Assembly (NCBI RefSeq): GCF_004764705.1
Contig: NZ_SHLX01000018.1
Location: 62,001-126,000, forward strand
Length of the DNA stretch: 64,000 nt
Source: Paenibacillus cymbidii
Lineage (GTDB): Bacteria; Bacillota; Bacilli; Paenibacillales; NBRC-103111
Reading direction: 5' to 3'
The notes beneath the pieces are model-generated. The model did no database searches. It was not told the DNA's origin and was given only the letters and a program-made list of their open reading frames with translations. Shown here in pieces: positions 8,122 through 15,380 of this stretch; position 1 is the first letter of the stretch; each line of letters begins with the position of its first letter. Both the position numbers and the translations under genes were made by a program.

Positions 8122-9242
8122 TACTCCACCCTCCCCAGCGCCTTGAGCGGATCCACATTCGTTATTTTCCGAACCGATACGAGCGAACTGAGCAATGCAA
8201 TAATAACCAGCACGATGGCATAAATCACGACCAGCTTCGTGCTCAGAATAAACGGCATCGCTCGAGGCAACACGGCTGCCGCCGCATACGTCAGGAGAAC
8301 GCCAATGATGATGCTTCCGACGGAAAGCAGCAGCACCTGGGAAACGATCGCTTTCGCCAAAAACCCGTTTCTCGCCCCGATCGCCTTCATGATGCCGAAC
8401 TGATTCGACTTCTGCAGCGTCAGCACGTAGAAGAACACGCCAAGCACGAAGGCGGAGATGGTCAGCAGGAAGGCGAGCATCATCGTAATGGAGCCGCTCT
8501 CTTCCTTATACCCCGGCATTCCTTGAATGGCCGCCTTGCGATCAACCGTATTCGTGTTCGGCAGCTTCTCGTTCAATTCGCGCGGATGAATACCTTCCCC
8601 TTGCAGCATCACCGCATTTATCGGCTTCGCAACGCCGTTGTCCGATCCCGGGGCGGCGTATGCGATTTTGCGCCATTCCTCGATCGGAGTAAACACGGAA
8701 GCAACGTGGTTATACGTTTCTCCCTTCACATACCCGACAATAGTAAGCGACTCCGTAGACCCGTCCAGCTTGAACGTATCGCCAATCGCGAACCCTTCGT
8801 CCTTCATCGAAATATTGACCAGCACACCGGTTGGCTTATCGCCGGACAGTCCTCCCCCTTCGACAACCTTTGGCTCCAAAAAACTGCCGGGAACGATCCC
8901 GATAATGGCAATGTCGAGCTTATCCTCATCCTTCTCGCTCTGACCCTTGAGCGCAGTCGCCATCGTGGCGCCGAGCGGCGCGGCGGCTTTGACGTTCGGC
9001 TGCCGCGCAGCCGCGTCAACCAGCTGCTCCGACAGCAGCGATTTGCTCAACGAAGACTGCGAGCCTTGTTCGAAGACGACGTATTCGACCTTCATATGCT
9101 TGATCGTGGAAGCGGCAAGCGAAGCCAGGCCGTTTCCCAATCCGGATAAGATGAAGACCAGCCAAGAAATCAGCACGAAAATGATCGCCAGCATGAGGAA
9201 CCTTGTTTTATTATGCATAAGTTCCCTGATCGCCAAAAACAT
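8121..9242 (-). CDS. FtsX-like ABC transporter permease (MacB/DevC type)
   Basis: A 373-residue permease with one N-terminal membrane segment (residues ~17-40), a large extracytoplasmic domain (~45-260, with VEGGGLSGDKPTGVLV, MacB periplasmic-core-like) and three C-terminal segments with the FtsX core (FGIMKAIGARNGFLA). This 1+3 topology is standard. A GGGAGGGAAAGGA site precedes the ATG. The promoter region holds two palindromes that are likely TetR operators. The substrate is unknown; a peptide, lipid or drug is typical. Confidence 0.9.
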   Translation of the reverse strand: MFLAIRELMHNKTRFLMLAIIFVLISWLVFILSGLGNGLASLAASTIKHMKVEYVVFEQGSQSSLSKSLLSEQLVDAAARQPNVKAAAPLGATMATALKGQSEKDEDKLDIAIIGIVPGSFLEPKVVEGGGLSGDKPTGVLVNISMKDEGFAIGDTFKLDGSTESLTIVGYVKGETYNHVASVFTPIEEWRKIAYAAPGSDNGVAKPINAVMLQGEGIHPRELNEKLPNTNTVDRKAAIQGMPGYKEESGSITMMLAFLLTISAFVLGVFFYVLTLQKSNQFGIMKAIGARNGFLAKAIVSQVLLLSVGSIIIGVLLTYAAAAVLPRAMPFILSTKLVVIYAIVLVIIALLSSLVSVRKITNVDPLKALGRVE

Positions 9243-9267
9243 TCCTTTCCCTCCCCTTGCGAATTAA

Positions 9268-9284
9268 TTGACACTCGTGTCGAA
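9268..9284. promoter_or_regulatory. Candidate TetR operator 1
   Basis: TTGACACTCGTGTCGAA, with GACAC and GTGTC arms around TC. It lies 26-42 bp upstream of the permease ATG, in the transcript start region. Confidence 0.6.
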
Positions 9285-9323
9285 TTTGATATCTGTCCAC
9301 GCTGCGCAGCGTGCGCTTCCCCT

Positions 9324-9353
9324 ATTAAACCACTTAAATGACAACCGTGTCAA
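9324..9353 (-). promoter_or_regulatory. Promoter of the ABC operon with TetR operator 2
   Basis: Read on the minus strand: -35 TTGACA (9353-9348), 18-bp spacer, -10 TTTAAT (9329-9324). The -35 lies in the dyad TGACAACCGTGTCA (9339-9352), which shares TGACA and CGTGTC with the palindrome at 9268. A bound regulator would block both -35 and the start region. Confidence 0.6.
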
Positions 9354-9374
9354 ATAAAGCGGAAAAAAGCAGCC

Positions 9375-9941
9375 TTATTCTCGTGCGCCATTCAGCCAGA
9401 CGTCGAATAAATGCTTGCTCCACTGTGCGGTCGGAATGCTCAGCATATTGGGCGTGTTGATGAGATTAAAGAAGACGCCGATCAGAATGGGAAGCGGAAC
9501 ATCCCTGCGAAGCGCGCCTTGCTGCTGCGCACGGGCGAACAAGCGGCTGAGCTGGTCTTTCAGCGTGACATGCGACTGCTCCACGAACGCCAGATCTTCC
9601 GCCGCGGACGAGGCCGCCACCGTATTGATTTTGTGCATATCCCCAAGAAGCCGATGCAACGCGGATTCCTGGATATAGATGTGCAGAATCTGCTCCAGCG
9701 CCTTCATGCAATCCGATTCGTCTACCAGGGACGCGCTGTCCAGCATGTTCATCATGACGCGCTTCATGCAGGCCGCGACAATTTGTTCTTTATTGCTGTA
9801 ATACTGATAAATGGTGCTCCGTGCTCCGTGCAAGTGTCGGGACAGCAGCTTCAGATGAAAGCCGTCATAGCCGTGTTCCAGCAGCAGCCGTTTCGTCGTG
9901 TCGAGCAGTTCCGCTTGCGTGTACGCTTGTTTCCGTCCCAT
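9375..9941 (-). CDS. TetR-family transcriptional regulator
   Basis: A 188-residue TetR protein. The N-terminal HTH reads HLHGARSTIYQYYSNKEQI, the standard recognition helix followed by Tyr-Tyr-Ser-Asn-Lys-Glu. The C-terminal ligand domain is poorly conserved, as usual. It lies just upstream of the ABC exporter genes on the same strand; two matching palindromes in the 132-bp gap to the permease suggest it represses the transporter and that a ligand of its C-terminal domain relieves this. Confidence 0.9.
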   Translation of the reverse strand: MGRKQAYTQAELLDTTKRLLLEHGYDGFHLKLLSRHLHGARSTIYQYYSNKEQIVAACMKRVMMNMLDSASLVDESDCMKALEQILHIYIQESALHRLLGDMHKINTVAASSAAEDLAFVEQSHVTLKDQLSRLFARAQQQGALRRDVPLPILIGVFFNLINTPNMLSIPTAQWSKHLFDVWLNGARE

Positions 9942-10054
9942 TCCCTAATCACTTCCCTTGTTTCCCTATTGTAACAAAAACCGATGCCGCGGTCAGCATT
10001 GGAAGAGCCGTCCCGTTCGTTCGGGATGACTCGCCGCTTACTTGCGCCCTCGAC

Positions 10055-10684
10055 TTATTTATTCTTTCGCAGCACCACCCACTCCACGATCATCACATCC
10101 ACGACAATTCCCGCCCATACGTTGACATTCAATACCTGCTCCACCATTCCTTCTCTTCCGTCCGGCAGGGAAAACCCGTGCAGAGCCAGATACGTGATCA
10201 ACAAGACCGGCACCAGCAGCCGCGCGCTCACCGCCACAAGCGTGATGCCGAAGCTGCGAATCATCCAGGCGCGATGTTCGTCATATTTTCCCCGTACAGC
10301 CGCTCGGTAGCCTTTCCAACAGGTCCACAGCCACGCCAACGCCAACACGAGAAATGACAACGCTCTGCCGTAATCCGCGATATAGAAAATCAGCAGAAAT
10401 GCGAGCAGCCCACTAACGAACACAGCGCCGACGTATACCCGGCCGACCATGCGGTGCATGGCGGGACGTTGAACGCACAAACGATCGACAAATTGCAGAA
10501 AACCCGTCGCCATCGCCACAAAAGCAAACGCAATATGCGCGACCAACACCGAATACTGCGCCGTACCCGGCACAATGCTCATGCGGCTGTCGTCCGGATT
10601 CATCTAGAAGTACGGAACCGCGAACGGAAGCATCACTCCGAAAGCGACAATGACCAGCGCCCACCAGCTCTTGCGAATCTTCAT
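10055..10684 (-). pseudogene. DUF2306 membrane protein with in-frame amber stop
   Basis: Residues from 10603 to 10055 (182 codons) form a DUF2306-like multi-helix membrane protein with LHRW-type motif MHRMVGRVYV and DEHRAWMIRSFG, two His-containing motifs typical of the family. Upstream in the same frame is ATG 10684 followed by KIRKSWWALVIVAFGVML and then a TAG at 10606-10604. Intact relatives have this extra N-terminal membrane segment joined to an Asn-Pro-Asp region, as here. So the ORF seems interrupted by one nonsense codon. Either it is a recent pseudogene, a restart at 10603 gives a shortened protein, or the base is an error. Confidence 0.65.
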
Positions 10685-10792
10685 AAACGGCTCCACCCCA
10701 ACCTTATTATTAGCTCCAAATCCCACCTTTCCATTGTAAAGTCCCACTGTTGCCAAATTCGCGACAAACGATAAACAAAGTATAACATCACG

Positions 10793-10819
10793 AAAAAAAG
10801 CCCGCTTCCCAGGGCGAGC
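10793..10819 (-). terminator. Terminator of the fic gene
   Basis: On the minus strand GCTCGC, loop of 8, GCGGGC (one G-U pair), then seven T. It lies 34 bp after the fic stop. Confidence 0.75.
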
Positions 10820-10852
10820 CGTAGATGAACAATTTAATATTGTCCCGTGTGG

Positions 10853-12091
10853 CTAGATCTCAAAATAATTTTGTTGCATATAGAAATATGCCGGTCTTTC
10901 ACCCTTCTGGTTAATTAATGAGAGATCCAGCAACTCCTTCACTATTTTTCTGATCGTCGCTCCCGATTTATCAAGAATGGTTGACAGTTCTTTAATCGTA
11001 AGTCCGCTATTGGAATCAAAGAAGTGATTTTGCGCCAGGATAAACAGTACGTCTCTATAAAAGTCTTCCCTACCAACTAGTATTGGTTCATTTTTCAACT
11101 TGTTTGCTGCAATACCCAGCAACTCGCTTTTTTCTTTTAACTCGGCATTCATTTCAACAAGCGCCTCTAAAATATTAGCCAAAAAAGTTTCAATAAAAAA
11201 ATTCATTTCTCCTCTGGTCTTGATACTATTGGTAAAATCAAAGGCTTCCAAGTATTTATGTTTATATTTATTGCATCCCCTGGATAACGATAATGAGGAG
11301 ATGTCACCCAACGTCTTGGTTAAATATAAACTGCTAATAAATCTGGAGGTTCTTCCGTTTCCATCGTAGAAGGGATGAATATATCCAAAATAATAATGGC
11401 CGACTGCCACCTTAATTAACGGGGGGATCTCGTCAGGATCGTTCATAAAGGTTAACAACTGCTTGGCGAACTCAAGGACTTCCCTTTCTGGCGTTACTCC
11501 TTGATGAATGATCTTGCCCGTATCCGATTTTTTTAATACATACGTGGCGTCTTTTCGGAATACTTCCCCATCAGGAAGCTTCTCCGGATCGATCTCCCCA
11601 TTTGTAATATCGTCATAAATCTTCCTTAGATCTTCCGGCTTCTTGGGTAATTCAATCTCATCCCCCAGCAGGCTCATGTAAGACTTGATCATGCTATCGA
11701 ATCTTGTTTTCGCTTTTCTATTTAACTTTAATTCTTTTGTACTTTTCGCTATTTCTTCCCTGGTACTTCTTATTCCCTCTAATTGATTGGTATGATATAG
11801 TTCTTCAACTAAACACTCATTAATAAATTGATTCTGAGCAACGGTTGGAAGTTTATTGAACGTATGATGAAACGCATCGGAAACAACGTGAATTTTACTT
11901 GCCATCTTCAACATTTCATTTGTCGGTACGTAATATAGCTCATACGTATGAGGTTGACTCAATGGTTTTATATTCAATCCTAAATGAACGGTCGAATCAA
12001 AATGAAACCTCTGTTGGAATATTTCATTAAATTTACTGAGGGATTGTTCCTGGTATAGTTTGTAAATGTATCTCAACCCTAGACACCTCAT
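10853..12091 (-). CDS. Fic-domain protein (class II, self-inhibited AMPylator type)
   Basis: A 412-residue Fic protein. The catalytic motif HPFYDGNGRTSR (residues 239-250) keeps the His and the Gly-Asn-Gly-Arg anion hole. The inhibitory helix motif (S/T)xxxE(G/N) is present N-terminally as TNQLEG (101-106), which marks class II Fic enzymes. The C-terminal ~70 residues resemble a winged helix (GLTIKELSTILDKSGATIRKIV). Such proteins transfer AMP or another nucleotide to target hydroxyls; targets are rarely known. ATG 12091 is weakly served; a TTG at 12076 with GAGGTG seven bases upstream may be the true start. The gene is AT-rich compared with its neighbours. Confidence 0.88.
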   Translation of the reverse strand: MRCLGLRYIYKLYQEQSLSKFNEIFQQRFHFDSTVHLGLNIKPLSQPHTYELYYVPTNEMLKMASKIHVVSDAFHHTFNKLPTVAQNQFINECLVEELYHTNQLEGIRSTREEIAKSTKELKLNRKAKTRFDSMIKSYMSLLGDEIELPKKPEDLRKIYDDITNGEIDPEKLPDGEVFRKDATYVLKKSDTGKIIHQGVTPEREVLEFAKQLLTFMNDPDEIPPLIKVAVGHYYFGYIHPFYDGNGRTSRFISSLYLTKTLGDISSLSLSRGCNKYKHKYLEAFDFTNSIKTRGEMNFFIETFLANILEALVEMNAELKEKSELLGIAANKLKNEPILVGREDFYRDVLFILAQNHFFDSNSGLTIKELSTILDKSGATIRKIVKELLDLSLINQKGERPAYFYMQQNYFEI

Positions 12092-12192
12092 TTCTCACTA
12101 TATGGAGAATAATTACACGTAACAAGTGAAATGTCTAGTTCTAATTTAAAAAATGTCGCTATTTTTGTATATAGAAGCATAGTAGTATTAGG

Positions 12193-12300
12193 CTATATAA
12201 AATCATTCAACACTTTAATATGGGCTCCGCATGCGCATCTGCCGTTCCCGTTTTTTTTAATTTTTACTTCCTTATTGCATGATGGACAAACAACCGTCAT
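12193..12300 (-). CDS. 35-residue zinc-ribbon miniprotein
   Basis: ATG 12300-12298 opens 35 codons ending in TAG (12195-12193). The peptide has CPSC near the start, then a Lys/Asn-rich hairpin and CAC (residues 22-24), giving four cysteines in Cys-x2-Cys...Cys-x-Cys, enough for one zinc ribbon. A GGAGGTG site sits about ten bases before the ATG. The SD lies inside one arm of a 9-bp inverted repeat (12305-12330). It is preceded by the DUF4386 gene and followed by fic, all on the minus strand. No function is known to me; small rubredoxin-like ribbons of this kind may bind nucleic acid or protein. Confidence 0.55.
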   Translation of the reverse strand: MTVVCPSCNKEVKIKKNGNGRCACGAHIKVLNDFI

Positions 12301-12304
12301 CCTG

Positions 12305-12330
12305 GTAACACCTCCATAGACAGGTGTTAC
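12305..12330 (-). promoter_or_regulatory. Inverted repeat that would mask a ribosome site
   Basis: GTAACACCT, 8-base loop, AGGTGTTAC: perfect 9-bp arms. In minus-strand RNA the distal arm contains the AGGUG part of the SD for the zinc-ribbon ORF. It could be an RNA switch or a protein operator. Confidence 0.55.
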
Positions 12331-12992
12331 TAGTCTCGACTCCTATGTTGGAAATTAAACCCCTTCACAATAATCCATACCGGAAACATAATCTCGAATA
12401 TGGCACCCGGCACGTACAGAACAGAGCCGATTTCCCGGCCGAGGATTGCCAGACAACTGTTTGCCAACAATGCCGAATATCCGATAAACCCGATGATCGA
12501 CAAAAATCGTGGAACCAGCCTTGATCGATAAAGGACGTGACAAAGCAACAAACTGCCCAAACTCAGCACGATCATGCTCATTTGAAAGAGTAAAGCATGC
12601 GCTTCAAGCAGCAACTTTCCGGTCATTTCGTAAAATGAATCTTGGGCGGCACCAGCGGAGATATAATTTTTGCCAAGTGTGATCAGGACAAGCGGGATGA
12701 TTGCGCTTATCGTAAGTAAGGCCGACTCCATGATCCGGGATCCAAAGTACCCCAGCGCAAACGCTTCGTTATGCTTCTTAAGAATGGGGAACAGCAGCAT
12801 GGCAATCGCCGCCACCGCCATAGCGTTAATCAACACCAGCAACGTTCCCGAAAACACCGTTGTTCGGTCCGGATACAGGTTGGCGAGAAAATCCGCGCGA
12901 CTTAGCATCGGATCCAGAAGTCCGTTTCCGAACATGTATGCTCCCGTCGATACCAGAAACAGCGCCCCTGCCACTCTTGGAAATTTATCCAT
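12330..12992 (-). CDS. DUF4386 membrane protein
   Basis: A 220-residue integral membrane protein with about six hydrophobic segments and the DUF4386 pattern: RVAGALFLVSTGAYMFG at the start, a Ser-Arg-Ile-Met-Glu block (FGSRIMESALL) and LSIIGFIGYSALLANS late. An AAGGGAG site lies seven bases before the ATG. Function is unknown. It directly follows the large LuxR-type regulator gene on the same strand (67-bp gap), so the regulator may control it. Confidence 0.85.
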   Translation of the reverse strand: MDKFPRVAGALFLVSTGAYMFGNGLLDPMLSRADFLANLYPDRTTVFSGTLLVLINAMAVAAIAMLLFPILKKHNEAFALGYFGSRIMESALLTISAIIPLVLITLGKNYISAGAAQDSFYEMTGKLLLEAHALLFQMSMIVLSLGSLLLCHVLYRSRLVPRFLSIIGFIGYSALLANSCLAILGREIGSVLYVPGAIFEIMFPVWIIVKGFNFQHRSRD

Positions 12993-13058
12993 GTCGATCT
13001 CCCTTCGGCTACTTTATAAGGCAGTATAGCGCGAGAAGGAGTGGGGGCTGTAGACACT

Positions 13059-15206
13059 TTAGTGTGGTTTGCGGGTGTTCGGGAACAGATTCCACTCTCT
13101 GGCACGGGCGATCGCTTCCGTGCGTCTTTGCACCTGGAGCTTTTCAAAAATCCTGCGATTGTGGCCTTTGACCGTGTCCAACGCCAGAAAGAGCTTCTCC
13201 CCGATTTCCCTGTTCGAGAGCCCCTTGGCGATGAGCGCAAGCAACTCGATTTCCCGCTGGCTTAGCGGTTCGACCAAGCTGCCTTTCTTTTCGCGATTGC
13301 GCACACGTTCCAAACCGAATTGCGCTTCGCGGAGAGCGGGAAGCGGCAGATCGCCGCCCAGACGAAGAGCCGCTTGGTAACAATCCGCCGCCGAACCGGT
13401 TCGATCTTCCGCTTCGTCGATTTGACCTTGTCCAATCATGGCCATTACAGCCATCAGTGGATGCCCCACCATCAGGGAATTCGATATGACTTCGTTATAG
13501 GCCTCGCGAGCGGCGGCATAATCTCCGCGGCGCTGACAAGCAACGCCCAGCATCCAGGCGGCGGCTGTCCGAACGGGAATATTCTCCGGTCGCAAATACG
13601 CGAGCGCACGCCGCGACTGGACGATAACCTTCTCGATTTCCTGATTTCCGCTTGCTTCCGCATCGCTTGCAGGGGCAATCAGTCCGACAAGTTCTTCCGT
13701 CTTGTCGTCAAGCTCTCCGTTTTGCATGCCTGCTTCGGCAATCTGCAGGTTTCGCTCCGCACCGTCAGGATGGCTAGTCAAAACCAAGGATGCCAATGTG
13801 GCCCGGGTCGCGGCGATTAATCCGATCAAATCCTTGACGCGGACGTCCTGTACAGCGCCCGACAGTGCCGCCTCTGCCGCTTGCAGCTTGTGTTCAACAC
13901 CCGTCAGCTTGCCTGCAATCAGCAAGGCTGAACCATACATCACCCACAGAGCCGGTCTGGCATCCAGTTCCGCGACAGGCAATGTTGCCAGCCAATTCAG
14001 CGAGATGCCTGCAGCCCCGCGAAGATGCAACGGGATTCCTTTCCCCTCCAGCAGACGTGCGGCCCGATCGATGTCATTGGACGCTACGGCATGGCGAAAC
14101 GCTTCCTCTTCGAATTCATGGTTTTCATACCAGTCGCTTGCCCGTTTATGCAATTCCGCGATATCGCTTCCGTCTACGATTGTTTGCAGCCTTTTGCGGA
14201 GCAGATCGGCAAACAAATGGTGATAGCGATACCACCGTCGTTCGTTGTCCAAGGGGATGACGAATACATTCCTCCGCTCAAGATCGATTAACGTTGTCTG
14301 GCCGGAAACTGCGGGATCGAGCACAACCCCATCGCAAAGAGGGCCGCACAGCCGGTCAAGGATCGATGTCTGCAGCAAAAAGGTTTGAACCGCTTCGGGT
14401 TGCCGCTGCAGAACCTCTTCTACCAGATAATCCAGGACGAAATGATGGTTGCCGGTGAAAGACGGTAGGAGCCGATCGGCATCGCGATCTCCTTGAATGG
14501 AAATGGCAGCCAATTGCAACCCCGCAACCCAGCCTTCCGTGCGCGATTCCAGCGAAGCGATTGTATCCGTGGACAGCTCAAGGCCCATCATGCGGTTCAA
14601 AAAGTGTCCGGATTCGGAGAGAGTAAATCTCATGTCGGCTACTCGTATTTCGGTCATTTGATCCCGAGCCCGCAATCGAGCCAGCGGAATACGCGGATCC
14701 TCGCGGGTCGTCATGACAAGGTGCATCTGGGCGGGAAGATGGTCCAGAAGGTAGAACACGGCATCGTCGACCGGTTTCGAATTTACCGCGTGATAATCGT
14801 CAAGCACAAGTATAAAAGGTGTCGGGACAGCCGCGATTTCATTAAGCAGCGCCGTCAGGAGCAGCTCAATCGGCGGCAGTTGCGGCGTTTGAAATGCTGC
14901 GAGCACCCCTGCCCCCATATTTGCCTCAATTGTCTGCAGCGCCGAGATCATACAGGTTAAAAAGCGGATAAGTTCGCTGTCTCCTTCGTCTAACGACAGC
15001 CATGCGGCCGGCCGGTCGCAGTGACGGAGCCATTCACAAACCAAAGTCGTTTTTCCATAGCCGGCGGGGGCGGAAATGAGGGTAAACTTGCGGTACAAAC
15101 CTTTGCTGAGCCTTTCGGTCAATCGTGGACGAAGAACCGCCTGCGGCCGAGACGCAGGGATATAAAATTTGGTGGCCATGATGGGTGCGGACATCGATTC
15201 AACCAT
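13059..15206 (-). CDS. MalT-like LuxR-family ATP-binding regulator
   Basis: A 715-residue LAL/STAND regulator. After ATKFYIPASRP comes a P-loop APAGYGKTTL (residues ~48-57), with the STAND Walker B LVLDDYH. The middle is helical-repeat (TPR-like). The C-terminal LuxR HTH reads SQREIELLALIAKGLSNREI. At ~715 residues it is shorter than MalT (~900) because the repeat region is reduced. Such proteins bind ATP, form inducer-dependent oligomers and activate transcription. The first ATG (15206) is poorly placed; ATG 15194, or 15179 at MATKFYIP, are alternatives. The DUF4386 gene directly downstream is a candidate target. Confidence 0.9.
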   Translation of the reverse strand: MVESMSAPIMATKFYIPASRPQAVLRPRLTERLSKGLYRKFTLISAPAGYGKTTLVCEWLRHCDRPAAWLSLDEGDSELIRFLTCMISALQTIEANMGAGVLAAFQTPQLPPIELLLTALLNEIAAVPTPFILVLDDYHAVNSKPVDDAVFYLLDHLPAQMHLVMTTREDPRIPLARLRARDQMTEIRVADMRFTLSESGHFLNRMMGLELSTDTIASLESRTEGWVAGLQLAAISIQGDRDADRLLPSFTGNHHFVLDYLVEEVLQRQPEAVQTFLLQTSILDRLCGPLCDGVVLDPAVSGQTTLIDLERRNVFVIPLDNERRWYRYHHLFADLLRKRLQTIVDGSDIAELHKRASDWYENHEFEEEAFRHAVASNDIDRAARLLEGKGIPLHLRGAAGISLNWLATLPVAELDARPALWVMYGSALLIAGKLTGVEHKLQAAEAALSGAVQDVRVKDLIGLIAATRATLASLVLTSHPDGAERNLQIAEAGMQNGELDDKTEELVGLIAPASDAEASGNQEIEKVIVQSRRALAYLRPENIPVRTAAAWMLGVACQRRGDYAAAREAYNEVISNSLMVGHPLMAVMAMIGQGQIDEAEDRTGSAADCYQAALRLGGDLPLPALREAQFGLERVRNREKKGSLVEPLSQREIELLALIAKGLSNREIGEKLFLALDTVKGHNRRIFEKLQVQRRTEAIARAREWNLFPNTRKPH

Positions 15207-15380
15207 CCTTCGCGATCCGTTGATTGTACCGTTATGGGCAGTGGCGAGTTATACTCTGTTCTGTATTTGCCGGCCCTTTGTTTCACCATATCAGCTTGCT
15301 TCCCTTTGTTCAATCCTCGTCCGAAAGTTCTGCTATAATCACAAGAGAGGTTTGCCGATTGGCGAAGGGAGAACAACTCA

